A stretch of DNA of 64,000 nucleotides from Astropecten irregularis (GCA_963971285.1 OZ020262.1:5303036-5367035), one strand, 5' to 3'. Shown: positions 34,905-47,600, counted from the first letter of the stretch. Notes: generated by a model from the letters alone, not told the origin. Translations and numbers: made by a program.

Positions 34905-37443
34905 ACACTGTACAATTAATGTGATACATACACTGATGTGATGATACAAAACTGCATACAAATCATATTCCTCTCGTCTCGGTAGGCCTACACAAGTTCA
35001 GATTTCAGTTCAGTAGTCGGTCGGGCCCCAAAAATAGGTTTCCGAAAGCAATACTTACCCAAATGATCGGCAACTGCAGACTACAGGGTAGCCATACATG
35101 GTCATGCACAATACACAATGATTTATCACAAGTAATGTAAGAAATATGGGAATTTGTAACCATAATCTTACCTCGCCTTCGCAGATTACAGTCCACACAT
35201 ACACCCCATGCAAAAGTAGTAAATGAATAAATTAATGCAATACGTCACCGACAAACCGGTATGACAATAGAGGGCGCACTTCAGAAAATAAGTTTACAAG
35301 TCAGAATTTTTTGGAAAAAAAAAAATTAATGCTCTCAGGCGGGGTACACCGGTATAAAAACCACTCAACACTCAGATTTCTCTAAAAACCTCATCCATGA
35401 GTCTCTCTCAGTTGAGTGCAATGGTAGTTTGAACCCTCATCTAGCTTATTCTTTTATTTTTTTTTGGCGAGTCAGTCGCTCAGGTATTTTCCTTATTTCC
35501 CAGAGGGGGCCAAAAAAAAAAAAAAAACCACCCGAAAAATATAATTAATTTTTCATTTTTTGTAAAATAATTTCATTTAATTAATACACAACTTTCATTT
35601 CATTTTAACAGGTTCAAGTTAATTTGGGGAATTGACCAATAGATAATCAGTCGCTAAACGAAATTAAAACATTATTTGAAAAAGGTTAAACCTAAAAGAA
35701 ACCCTTAAAAGACACAAAAGAACTATGGAAACAAAATTACATCGCAGGGAGGCACCTCGATCTTCCGTCCTGCCTTTAATTTTGAGTGCGAAAGGTTGAT
35801 CAATAACTAGATCTCCAATTCCAACTAATCCCCATAACTCTTTCTATTAAACTGTCTTTTCCCTTCGTTTTAACCAAAATAGTTGTTCACCGTTCTTTCG
35901 CTTCAGAATCTGAGTGGTCTTGCAGTTTTAGCAAACCGTTTGTAGATTATTGTTTCCATGCCTCAGTAATTTTCCCGGCCGGATCTCTCACCGCCAGCCA
36001 ACACCATAATGAATATTAAAAATCAAATCCAATAAACTTGCAGTGAACCGGCAGTGCCCACATTATTATGAAAAAGGGTCATAATATTAGGCGGTCATCA
36101 TAATATGATTTCATACACACTTGTGTATTTCGAATTTTCGAACAGGACAGTTCGATCGATCCACTTTGCCGAAATTGTTTGCGTCCACTTTCAAAAAGTT
36201 CTAGCATTGTTTTGTGAAATTAATAACCCATTAAAAGAAATCAAATCCAGCCATTAAATAGCAGCTGCTTATTCGGGATTACATCGCCCAAGACAATTTC
36301 GTGATAACTGACTGACATGATAACAATAACTAACAAACATAATATATACTGATAGCATAATATATAACGAAGTTATCAAAAACTTTGATAAAACGATTGA
36401 AAACTAAACAAACCTCAAAAAGCTGTTCAAACTATATAGACAGGCAAATTAAATGCCTCTGAAAAAGTAACACATTAACGCATAATTATTTCAATCGTAC
36501 AACTCTTTGGATGGAGGCAAAAAAGGGGCGGGGTCATTGCCGTATCCCCCCATCAGCAAAAAACACGCCTCACTCACTGCACTCAACCGGACACGCCCCC
36601 AATAATACGTTCGCGCACTTACAAATTTAACACTGACGTCATACTTATTTAACCCCCACCAGTCTAACTAAACATCATGAAACCGGTTTTGATCGAGAAA
36701 TACATCATGCCAGAGAAAACCACTAAGATAAAAGATAATACTGATGTTATCTTTGTTGAAACCAAAAAATAATTTGAAACGCCCAACAAACAAAGAAGAA
36801 CTTGATGAATATTCATAAGTTTATTTTTAGATTGAGTGATAATGCCAACGGGTTCAAAGGTTCATATCATCACGTGGGCGCGGCATACGAGATATAATGT
36901 ACATGTACACAATGTAAACACACGGCAACTTGGTAGGCGATTAGTGAGATATAGATGGATACCGACGTATGAAGGCAAACCACCAAACACAACCATGCAC
37001 GGTTTAATGAGAAGGCCACTGGTCCCCTGCCTACCGGCTGCTTTATGTCACGAGTTGATGTTAGTGAAACCGGCGAAACGACTTAGTCTCCTATTCGTGC
37101 CGCTTTATAGAAAGAATGATAGGCTGGATTGGGCGATGCAAATAAATAAATGAATAATATATCATGTAGGCGGGTTATAATGCTACGTCACATTTTCAGC
37201 CCTCGCGCGCTGTGCACGTGACTTGTACACGTGGCCGGAGTATCCGATTCGTCTTCAGGAAGTGCTACCACTTGACTGCGATTTGGTCTCGGGCGACGTT
37301 GAAGGACAATATCGTAAGTATAATTTAATGAGTTCGGCGTGGGTAAGCCATTTTATAATTTATTTTTCAATGATCGGTGGTACGAAAGTGCCTAGGAGTA
37401 GTACAATTTTTAAACACACGATTATAGTAGTTGAGAGCTAATT
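34905..37443. other. Non-coding stretch with two candidate first exons
   Basis: A strong donor GGCGAG|GTAAGATT ends at 35172 on the - strand. It could close the missing noncoding first exon of MO25; the intron would be about 16 kb. On the + strand a possible exon runs from about 37170 to 37313 before GTAAGT and could start the Ulp1-like gene. Neither is proved. 35.5-36.8 kb shows nothing else. Confidence 0.35.
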
Positions 37444-39210
37444 ATGCCCAAGCTCCTCCAAGTCAAATTACTATGGACAACCATACACAATATGCTAATA
37501 AATACATTCTGTAGGGCCTATTACTACTACTAGGCTGTAGTGCAGCAACCATACACAGCTAATGCCAACTCCTCCTAGGGACAACCATACACAAGGCTTC
37601 ATACATCTTGTAGTGCAGCAACCATGCACAACTAATGCCAACTTGACAACCAACTCTCCTCCAAGTGACAACCATACACAAGGCTTCATACATCATGTAG
37701 TGCGGCAACCATGCACAACTAATGCCAACTTGACAACCAACTCTCCTCCAAGTGACAACCATACACAAGGCTTCATACATCATGTAGTGCAGCAACCATG
37801 CACAACTAATGCCAACTTGACAACCAACTCTCCTCCAAGGGACAACCATACACAAGGCTTCATACATCCTGTAGTGCAGCAACCATGCACAGCTAATGCC
37901 AACTTGACAACAACTCTCCTTCAAGGGACAACCATACACAAGGCTTCATACATCTTGTAGTGCAGCAACCATGCACAGCTAATGCCAACTTGACAACCAC
38001 TCTCCTCCAAGGGACAACCATACACAAGGCTTCATACATCTTGTAGTGCAGCAACCATGCACAGCTAATGCCAACTTGACAACCAACTCTCCTCCAAGGG
38101 ACAACCATACACAAGGCTTCATACATCCTGTAGTGCAGCAACCATGCACAGCTAATGCCAACTTGACAACCAACTCTCCTCCAAGGGACAACCATACACA
38201 GGGCTTCATACATCTTGTAGTGCAGCAACCATGCACAGCTGATGCCAACTTGACAACCAACTCTCCTCCAAGGGACAACCATACACAGGGCTTCATACAT
38301 CTTGTAGTGCAGCAACCATGCACAGCTAATGCCAACTTGAAAACCAACTCTCCTCCAAGGGACAACTATACACAAGGCTTCATACATCTTGTAGTGCAGC
38401 AACCATGCACAGCTAATGCCAACTTGACAACCAACTCTCCTCCAAGGGACAACCATACACAAGGCTTCATACATCTTGTAGTGCAGCAACCATGCACAGA
38501 TAATGCCAACTTGACAACCAACTCTCCTCCAAGGGACAACCATACACAAGGCTTCATACGTCCTGTAGTTCAGCAACCATGCACAGATAATGCCAACTTG
38601 ACAACCAACTCTCCTCCAAGGGACAACCATACACAAGGCTTCATACGTCCTGTAGTTCAGCAACCATGCACAGAATAATGCCAACTTGACAAGCAACTCT
38701 CCTCCAAGGGACAACCATACACAAGGCTTCATACGTCCTGTAGTTCAGCAACCATGCACAGATAATGCCAACTTGACAACCAACTCTCCTCCAAGGGACA
38801 ACCATACACAAGGCTTCATACGTCCTGTAGTTCAGCAACCATGCACAGCTAATGCCAACTTGACAACCAACTCTCCTCCAAGGGACAACCATACACAAGG
38901 CTTCATACATCCTGTAGTGCAGCAACCATGCACAACTGATGCCAACTTGACAACCAACTCTCCTCCAAGGGACAACCATACACAAGGCTTCATACATCCT
39001 GTAGTGCAGCAACCATGCACAACTAATGCCAACTTGACAACCAACTCTCCTCCAAGGGACAACCATACACAAGGCTTCATACATCCTGTAGTGCAGCAAC
39101 CATGCACAGCTAATGCCAACTTGACAACCAACTCTCCTCCAAGGGATAACCATACACAAGGCTTCATACATCTTGTAGTGCAGCAACCATGCACAGCTAA
39201 TGCACAGTTC
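37444..39210. repeat. Left 87-bp minisatellite array, about 19 units
   Basis: The unit, read on the + strand, contains GTAGTGCAGCAACCATGCAC, GCCAACTTGACAACCAACTC, TCCTCCAAGGGACAACCATA and ACAAGGCTTCATACATC. It is 87 bp, divisible by three and free of stops in several frames. Long open frames on both strands are therefore by-products, and differences between units mostly change amino acids. The same unit forms an inverted array at 46020-47600. Confidence 0.92.
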
Positions 39211-39560
39211 ATTATTTTGCTGGTGCGTCCTAATTATGCATTGTTTGAAACATCGGGCTTTCTAACTTTTTTGAATTTGTTTTGGAGGAAATATCAACAG
39301 GTTCATGTAATAATCCTCTCCTTTATTTTTAATGATTATCTTGGTCTGTCTCTACCATGGCTATTTCATTGCAGTCGTCTTGTAGTACATTATGTAAGAT
39401 AAAAGTTTAAACCAAGATTTGCCTATGGCAGGAACAAATATGGTCAGAATGAACTTGCCTACCCCAAACTGAACGCACTTAATTTGTATCACAACATCTT
39501 GTTCAATGTTGTAAGGCTGTACTTCTGTGCTTACATTTTTTTTTAATTATTCATTTCTTC
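39211..39560. other. Core start, no feature recognised
   Basis: Single-copy AT-rich DNA between the left array and the first protease exon. A pyrimidine-rich tract before 39567 is a likely splice acceptor region. Confidence 0.5.
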
Positions 39561-39576
39561 CTTCAGATTTCTGCAG

Positions 39577-41279
39577 TTGGTAGGTCGTGCTGCTGATAAC
39601 TCAATGATTGAGGAGTCGCTAACCCTAAGTGTCCCCGAGGTACGATGGTTTTTGTCAGATACAGAAAGTTCTGAAAAATATATTATTGTCATATGATTTT
39701 AGACTATTTTGGCAATAGCCAATATGGTTTTGCCTTTTATGTACTGAAGAATAATGCACAGTGACATTATTATGCGGTTGATCGCTCGCAATATAATTTT
39801 ATACTATACTGCCACTGAACTCGAAACCTCAGTTTTTCCTGGAAGGTGGCTCTATACCTCTATGGTATGTTTTTCAAAGGTAGCAAATTATTACGCTCAA
39901 AACTTAAGTATAATAATTATTATTATTATACAAAATGTATATAGTGCCATTTGTTTAATTCTATTCATTCTTTCTAATTAGTAGGAGAGAGTGTATGTTT
40001 TTGTTTGCTACAAAAAATCACCAATCCCAGTCAAATTCTTTTTTTTGTAATTACTCTGCATGCTTAGTTTAGTTACAGAGCTCTAGAGGTGCCATCCAAC
40101 TTGTTGAGATCCTGAGATAAATTATCTTGGGATGACGACATATTACGGGCAGGATGACGACATCCTGAGATAATTTATCACATGATGGCGACATCCTAAA
40201 ATCAAGATGTCAACATCCTAAGACAATTTATCACGGTATGACGAGATCCTAAAATCAAGATGTCGACATCCTAAGACAATTTATCACGGGATGACGAGAT
40301 CCTAAAATCAAATCAGGATGTCGTCGTCTTGCCCCAAAAATCAATGACTCCGTTTATTGCATTCTTCCCTAGCGACATCATTCATACAATCAAATCACAA
40401 CAATGAAAGTAACAAAAACTCCAAAAAAATATCATCTCATACACAAAAAATTGGTTTAGAAAATGAGCAGAGAAACAGGGATCTTAGCAGCATAGGAGTA
40501 AAGAAAAGGACAACAGAACAAGATTAACAGTACAGACAACATTATGCTACATATTAATACGGTATACAGAAAAATGGGCATCAGTCAACTACTTTTTGAC
40601 TCATCCTATATAGTGTCATAAATTCTGTTCTCCTAAATCTTTTGCAGGTAAAACAGCAAGACAGCCCTCACAACTGTGGTGTGTTTCTTATCACAAATTT
40701 CGAAGCTTTCTTGTTGGTAAGTATTTTATCCTTTTTTCTTTGTTCCTCCAATTTTTTACATTGAAGTGCCATATGGTGTAAAACTTTTTTTCGCAAAGTT
40801 TCTTTTCATGTTTGAATAGGGGTCGTAGCACTGACTTGTGAACCAGTAAATGTGCTTTCCAAGCATAAGTAATTTGGACTATTTTTGGAGGGGGCTAATT
40901 TATTGATTTCAGTTTCACTTGAGTAAATTTTAGTCAAATCACATGGATTTGTTGTTGCTGGCTTCTCTTCACTGTGGGCCTTGTGCGATTCCTTGCCCTG
41001 CCTTTATCGACTGTAGCCCCGGCCATATCAATCTAATTATCATGTTAATGTTTTGTGCAATGGCAAGTACATTTCTCCAGGCGGCACAGGGCACAACACA
41101 ATGGCACTTTGAGATGAATACATTGGTCGTACCTTTTTTTTACCACATTGAGGAATTTTGATTAAATTTATTTGGTGACTTTTCAGAGTGGAGTTGGAAA
41201 CTTTGTTAACATCTGCATCAATGGAGTCAAGATGAGAAGGAGACTGATGAGGCTGGTACATGACTTTGGTGCTCTCTGA
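39577..41279 (+). CDS. Ulp1/SENP-like cysteine protease, 3' exons only (partial)
   Basis: Ulp1/SENP enzymes cleave SUMO-like proteins; related domains are also found in several DNA transposons. Three exons join in frame: 39577-39639 (or from 39567), 40648-40716 and 41187-41279, with GT-AG borders. The second exon gives VKQQDSPHNCGVFLITNFEA. This is the C48 active-site block: Gln of the oxyanion hole six residues before the nucleophilic Cys, in a QxDxxxNCGVF setting. The last exon gives SGVGNFVNICINGVKMRRRL and ends LVHDFGAL. The catalytic His and Asp exons are not found. They would have to lie beyond the left array, or are lost. Exons sit inside the minisatellite-armed core. It could be a host gene, an element gene, or a decaying piece. 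Confidence 0.55.
39640..40647 (+). other. Intron of the Ulp1-like gene
   Basis: Runs from GTACGATGG to TCTTTTGCAG. It contains the tandem array at 40090-40320. Confidence 0.5.
40090..40320. repeat. 53-bp tandem repeat, about four diverged units
   Basis: The unit is built from GATGACGAGATCCTAAAATC, AAGATGTCGACATCCTAAGA and CAATTTATCACGG. The last two units are nearly identical and the first two are diverged. Confidence 0.8.
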
Positions 41280-41624
41280 TCCATTGATACATAGCATGCA
41301 TTGCCAAGGCTCATCACCAGTCTAACAAGCAATTACAACACTTTTTGAGTTTTGCTTAGATACCTAATAACTGAATGCCCAAACTATCAATCTCGTATTT
41401 TAAACGTACCATGCTCTTTCAGCATTGTGTGTGTGAATTCCATTTTGTTCTGAAACCAACAAATATTTAGGACGGGAAGGCAACATTCCGTTGTTTTTAA
41501 CAGTGTTACAATTTCCTAGATCTGTTAAAATCAGGTTTACCTTACTTTCATAATGCAATTCTTTGGATTAAATCATTAAGTATAACCACAAGGAAAAGTG
41601 ACTTAACTTTAAGTCATTGAGAAG

Positions 41625-41790
41625 TGAACAAGGGAAATTGATGGAGTGGGATTTGAACCAGTAACCTCTGAAATACCGTACCAGCGCTCTTATCAACTGA
41701 GAACACCAGCCCTACATTGGTTGTGTCCCTAATAGTCAATTATCTTTGTTCGTTTGGCAGTCAGAAGCCATGAAACCACTCACATATCCC
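41625..41790 (-). mobile_element. Family J tRNA-related SINE
   Basis: On the - strand GGTTCAAATCCCACTCC is B-box-like and TCTCAGTTGATAAGAGCGC is A-box-like. TCAATTATCTTTGTTCG and CAGTCAGAAGCCATGAAACC mark the family. Confidence 0.7.
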
Positions 41791-42087
41791 TATATCCCAA
41801 GGATCATTTAAGATCTGTTTATCAAGACATTTTGCAGGCATCAGTCAAACAACAGCTGACTTGTGGGGTAGCATTGTTCCCATTATCAACATACCCGACA
41901 ATACACCATTATTGTACATAATTTTTACCCCAAGGAAAATACTGCATCCATTTTTGTTCACATTTGATAGTCGGCATGGACCATTTTCTTAAGGGTCTCA
42001 TATCACAACAAGGGCAAGGTTAGTACAAATTGTTATAACAATGATCGTACATAATTTATAGAACACCATGAATATCTTGATGTGTGT

Positions 42088-42357
42088 TTAAAAGGTATAA
42101 TACATGATTGGTAAAGTTCACAGAACAGCACTCACACTTTGTCGAATCCAGCATGTACATGAAATAATAAACCTGTGAAATTTTGACCTCAATTGGACAT
42201 CTGAGTCGGGAGAAAATAGCGAAAAACCGACTCAGTTTTATAAAAATGATTTTGATCTCACCCCGAGATCAAAACTGTTTTCAATCTTTGTTTTACTAAT
42301 TCTGGATGAATACACCATTTCTGTTTGGGTATGTTACCAATCCTGTAATGCACCTCT
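42088..42357. mobile_element. MITE family B copy
   Basis: Opens TTAAAAGGTATAATACATGA and closes GTTACCAATCCTGTAATGCA CCT. The body has CTTTGTCGAATCCAGCATGT. Confidence 0.8.
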
Positions 42358-45108
42358 AGGAGACTTGTATCTCAATGCTGCGCCATTGATAATGTACAAA
42401 TGTTAGTTTTTGTGACCCCATTGCAAAATTAATATTTTTTGAGGACTAGTTAAACACTTAAAGCTATCATTTTGTTTGTTTGATGTACGTGAACTCTATC
42501 CCAAGTGTATGCCTTACCTGGCTCTAAAAAAAAGAAAAGAAATTCGCTCTTGAGCAGTATGTACTGTTTGTCGTGGTAAAGCACCGTGACATGATGGAAA
42601 CTGTTGTAAAATAATTAGTGTAAGAGAGCATGAGCTTGAATGAAGAGCCCTTTTTGATTAGCATGATCAATAATCAATAATAAAAATGTGCTCTGAAATG
42701 TGACTGCACTGAATGGGCTAACCTCAATGATACACCGTGACAGCGCCGCTTCTTTGGAAAACGGCGCCCAGTGCAAGCCCTAAATTTCCGCCCCTAATTC
42801 CAACTTCTCATCAAGGGGGGAAATCAGACAATTCGAAATTGGAATCTTTATTTCTTTGTTCTTTACTTAGATTTCCCATAACTTCAACTTTACAGATCCT
42901 TTTTCTTTGTTTTTTTATTTTTGCCTTTGCGTTTTTGCGCCCCCTAAAAAGTGGCGCCCGGGGCACGTGCCTCCGTTACCCCCACCCTAATTATGCCACT
43001 GACGATACATTATACATTACAAATTACAAATTTCCCCAGTTATCCACATAATTGGGAATCAGACATAACAAAATGACATTACCGAAATTACCGATTAATT
43101 ACTAACGAATACAGGTGACCGTCATCTCGATGGATCTACAAGATATTGTGTTGAAAATGTTTTTAATTGTGTGTAATGTGCTTCCTTTTATATTCCAAAG
43201 TTATTATGGTGTGAAAGTTTCCATGTTCCATGGAGAAAACAGTGTCTTTCTATTTGTATAATAAACAATGAATAAACAATTTGTCAAACAAATTTTTAAA
43301 GAAACTATGGCCTACATAGATCGTTGTTTTCTTACTGTGTTTTGTTTTATTGTTCAGTATAGTTCTCTTGATGAGCCTCAATCTAATGGCAACACGTTAT
43401 TTAAACACTCGGTAAAATTAAAAATGAAGAGAGACACAAAGTTGGAGATTTTAGTCAAATTCACTCTGTTCCGTTTCTGTTGCTATCCGGCCAACAATAT
43501 ATGCATGCATCATTTCTACCAACATTCATTATCTAACTCAAAGAAATAAACTTTACGTAATAAGAGAGTGGCGATTTAGTGGTGTTGCATTTTGAAACAT
43601 TGTATATGAATCAAGTAAAGGATGAAAAGAGTAACGTGAAAAAACACCTTCCCAATGCAATCGGTTGTGTGTAAAAAGGCATATTATGAGGACACTACAT
43701 TAAACAAAAAAGTAAAAGGAAACAATGTACAACCATACATAAAGAAGAGACAATTATTGTAGAGGGATATGCGACGTGGCTTGAAGTATAATGGGGAATA
43801 TGAAAATTTAACTACAGATGCAAGTACGCTTACCACTTGTTTGCACTTACTGCCAATCAGTATCATCATTTGAATTGGAAATGAGGGTATTTTCTAGTTT
43901 TCAGCCGAAAATGCATTAGTTTCACTTGTTATCTTCTTCATAATTTTTGTCTTGGCCACTACTTTGGCCAGAGAAATGATATCAATTTTGAATCTTCATT
44001 CAGCCATAAATTGGAACCGAAATAAGAGATGATGTATTGAAGTGAGTTAATCAATTTTCAGACAATCACGTTAATATCAACCTCAATGAATTCAAGATTT
44101 TCATGTGCTTTTCATATCCAATTACATTAATGTAAAAAAGGGTAATAATACTCAAAATGAATAACAACTGATAACAATTGGCATAATGATAGGCTCCCAT
44201 CACATGTGGTATTGAGTGTAAAACCCATCACCATATCGATATATTTATGAGATCTTTGATCATGTGGATAATTAGATGAGGTCCCTGACCTTTTTTTTGG
44301 GGGGGGGGCAGGATACGGCTTTTTGCGGCAGGGAAGTATGGGCCTAAAGGCAAACAGTTTCTTAGGACTTTTTGAGGCAATTATTTCAGAAATTCAAATT
44401 TAGGAGGTCAGATGCAAAAAAAATCAGGGTGGGGTGGGTCGCCAATGGGGCCCTTCTGGTGAAGTTAAAGTCCCGCGGGACCAGGGATGGGTGAGTTATG
44501 ACCGTTTATTAGTCGCGGAGGGCGCCCTCTATCGTTTTCCCCATAGGGTTTGTACATGGAATCGGGCGTGGCCTAAAACATGAACTTGGGGCGCGTGCAG
44601 GCTTTAAAGTGTCACATGTCCCTGTTCAGGTACAGGTTATCTGTCTTTAAAGTTTTATAATAGAAACCCCTTGCAGAGATTTGTTTTAAACATTAATTTT
44701 GTTTCATTTTAATTTTTTATGTGCACCGAAAATTTGCAATAATTTGTAAAAATTGTAGAGCTCAAACATATTGTGGTCTTTCTAACTTTTCTGTAAACAC
44801 TTCATCCAATCATTAGATTTTACCTATGTTTTACTGAATTTGATGAAATACAGCCTATACATGTAAAGGTACTATCACTACAAAATTAACCCTTAGCCTA
44901 CCGTGATTTTCCCGATCTAGGTGCAATTGTGCCCATGTCAGACCTACACTTCTCGATCAGAGTCTATTTTGCGAATTCAGCCACATGTAGTTTACACAAA
45001 AGATTAACATACTTTTATCATACACCTCCTCAAATTAACTTTAATGTCAATCATGACGAGTAACTACACTCAAACTCCACATTGTGTTTTTGATGATCAT
45101 CATGCCAT

Positions 45109-45453
45109 TAAAGGCAGTATCATACTTGGTAGCATACCATAAAAAAGTGTCACAGATTTACTTATAACTTACAGGGTATAAAGATGGTAAAGATATAACA
45201 TACCGTTAAAAATGTCTGCCTGAATACTGTATTTTTTCAGAAATTAGTAAAACCAATGATCAAAATTAAGTTGATCTTTTAAATATCTGTGATTTTTTTT
45301 CAAGGTTTTCTAAAAAAAGAAAGAAAAAAAGTGGACACCGTACACGTATGGGACTGAAATTTTCACAGATGACTGTTACTATATCTTTCTTAATATTTTG
45401 CCCATGAATCTGTACTTCTTTGACAAAAAACCAAAGTATGATGTGACCTTTAA
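45109..45453. mobile_element. MITE family A copy, slightly degraded
   Basis: Opens TTAAAGGCAGTATCATACTT and closes CAAAGTATGATGTGACCTTT. Part of the centre is deleted. Confidence 0.78.
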
Positions 45454-46019
45454 AATGAAATTGCGCACCTGACAAATCTGTCTTAGAGGGGAAGAATCTA
45501 AGTGGAAACATTGCCTAAAAAATAGCATATGTGGGGATTACATTTGGTTGAAGTCTGAAAGTACATGTACATAAAAAAAGAAGAAGGAAAAACAGACAAA
45601 ACAGAAGTAATGTAAATCAAAATGCTGGTACGTCTAGTGACCTGCTCTTTAAAAATGAGTCCTTTGCGCGCATACAACTCAAACATATATATCTGTAATG
45701 AGTCTAAACATGGAAAACAACATTCCTCAAGTGCTTATCCAACTTTTTAATCGAAATTCATAAAATGCATAACTTCCATGAAATTGTTCATTCAATCAAT
45801 CAATTGTTTTATATCATGTTTATTAATTGAAAAACTTCATAAATTTTCCTCACATTTAGAAACCCATGAAAAATGTTCACTATAAAGAGTAAATGTAATG
45901 AATGATAAACTAAACAATTAACATGATGCAAGAACATGCTACAAGTTTTATAATAGTTTTAAATAATATCATGCAGCTTTGTCTTAATATCATGGTTGAA
46001 GTCTTCAGAACAGACACCA

Positions 46020-47600
46020 ACAGACAATTAGGTGGTTGTCAAGTTGGCATTAGCTGTGCATGGTTGCTGCACTACAAGATGTATGAAGCCTTGTGTATGG
46101 TTTTCCCATTGGAGGAGAGTTGGTTGTCAAGTTGGCATTAGCTGTGCATGGTTGCTGCACTACAGGACGTATGAAGCCTTGTGTATGGTTGTCCCTTGGA
46201 GGAGAGTTGGTTGTCAAGTTGGCATTAGCTGTGCATGGTTGCTGCACTACAAGATGTATGAAGCCCTGTGTATGGTTGTCCCTTGGAGGAGAGTTGGTTG
46301 TCAAGTTGGCATTAGCTGTGCATGGTTGCTGCACTACAAGATGTATGAAGCCCTGTGTATGGTTGTCCCTTGGAGGAGAGTTGGTTGTCAAGTTGGCATT
46401 AGCTGTGCATGGTTGCTGCACTACAAGATGTATGAAGCCCTGTGTATGGTTGTCCCTTGGAGGAGAGTTGGTTGTCAAGTTGGCATTAGCTGTGCATGGT
46501 TGCTGCACTACAGGATGTATGAAGCCCTGTGTATGGTTGTCCCTTGGAGGAGAGTTGGTTGTCAAGTTGGCATTAGCTGTGCATGATTGCTGCACTACAG
46601 GATGTATGAAGCCCTGTGTATGGTTGTCCCTTGGAGGAGAGTTGGTTGTCAAGTTGGCATTAGTTGTGCATGGTTGCTGCACTACAGGATGTATGAAGCC
46701 TTGTGTATGGTTGTCCCTAGGAGGAGAGTTGGTTGTCAAGTTGGCATTAGTTGTGCATGGTTGCTGCACTACAGGATGTATGAAGCCTTGTGTATGGTTG
46801 TCCCTAGGAGGAGAGTTGGTTGTCAAGTTGGCATTAGTTGTGCATGGTTGCTGCACTACAGGATGTATGAAGCCTTGTGTATGGTTGTCCCTAGGAGGAG
46901 AGCTGGTTGTCAAGTTGGCATTAGCTGTGCATGGTTGCTGCAGTACAGGATGTATGAAGCCTTGTGTATGGTTGTCCCTAGGAGGAGAGTTGGTTGTCAA
47001 GTTGGCATTAGCTGTGCATGGTTGCTGCACTACAAGATGTATGAAGCCTTGTGTATGGTTGTCCCTAGGAGGAGAGTTGGTTGTCAAGTTGGCATTAGCT
47101 GTGCATGGTTGCTGCACTACAGGATGTATGAAGCCTTGTGTATGGTTGTCCCTAGGAGGAGAGTTGGTTGTCAAGTTGGATTAGCTGTGCATGGTTGCTG
47201 CACTACAGGATGTATGAAGCCTTGTGTATGGTTGTCCCTAGGAGGAGAGTTGGTTGTCAAGTTGGCATTAGTTGTGCATGGTTGCTGCACTACAGGATGT
47301 ATGAAGCCTTGTGTATGGTTGTCCCTAGGAGGAGAGTTGGTTGTCAAGTTGGCATTAGCTGTGCATGGTTGCTGCACTACAGGACGTATGAAGCCTTGTG
47401 TATGGTTGTCCCATTGGAGGAGAGTTGGTTGTCAAGTTGGCATTATAGCTGTGCATGGTTGCTGCACTACAAGATGTATGAAGCCTTGTGTATGGTTGTC
47501 CCTTGGAGGAGAGTTGGTTGTCAAGTTGGCATTAGCTGTGTATGGTTTCTGCACTACAAGATGTATGATGCCTTGTGTATGGTTGTCCCTTTGGAGCTAA
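46020..47600. repeat. Right 87-bp minisatellite array, inverted, about 18 units
   Basis: This is the complement of the left array unit, for example GAGTTGGTTGTCAAGTTGGC, ATTAGCTGTGCATGGTTGCT and GTATGAAGCC. Units at 46720-47340 mostly carry CCTAGGAGG, whereas the inner ones carry CTTGGAGG. The boundary unit at 47590 ends in TTTGGAGC. Very long open frames on both strands are products of the repeat and are not called as genes. Confidence 0.92.

Larger units (their letters stand above)
41280..46019. other. Core of the armed element, downstream of the protease exons
   Basis: No further gene is supported. Embedded are a family J SINE (41625-41790), a family B MITE (42088-42357), a GC-rich repeat end near 42950 and a family A MITE (45109-45453). 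43.0-44.2 kb and 45.5-46.0 kb show only AT-rich single-copy-looking DNA. Confidence 0.5.
37444..47600. mobile_element. Putative foldback-type element: inverted minisatellite arms around a 6.8-kb core
   Basis: Two arrays of one 87-bp unit, about 1.75 kb and 1.6 kb, lie in opposite orientation around 39211-46019. The outermost left unit (37555-37580) and the distal right units share the variant TCCTAGGG. The variant CACAGGGCTTCAT is shared by 38190-38300 and 46260-46620. Tandem-repeat inverted arms are a hallmark of foldback elements, including the TU elements of sea urchin. The core carries Ulp1-like protease exons but no transposase I can see. Target duplication was not found. A local inverted duplication of a minisatellite is the main alternative. 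Confidence 0.45.

Noticed and set aside
36836..37153. 105-codon open frame (MIMPTGSKVHIITW...)
   Set aside because: No recognisable domain, and no splice or family support.
37444..39210. CRISPR array
   Set aside because: Direct repeats without unique spacers, in a eukaryotic genome. It is a minisatellite.
38046..39402. Long open frames of 126-280 codons in the left array, on both strands
   Set aside because: They are the 87-bp unit read in stop-free frames. No Met context, introns or domains support a gene.
42737..43051. 104-codon open frame
   Set aside because: It lies in a GC-rich repeat end and a poly-T stretch; the translation looks like transposon debris.
46093..47184. Frames of up to 374 codons in the right array
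   Set aside because: Same repeat effect, mirrored. Unit differences change residues freely.
37434..47600. GAGCTAA at 37434 and 47594 as a target duplication of the armed element
   Set aside because: The right copy overlaps the last array unit (AGCTCC in reverse), and the left array begins with AGCTCC too. The match is probably part of the unit.
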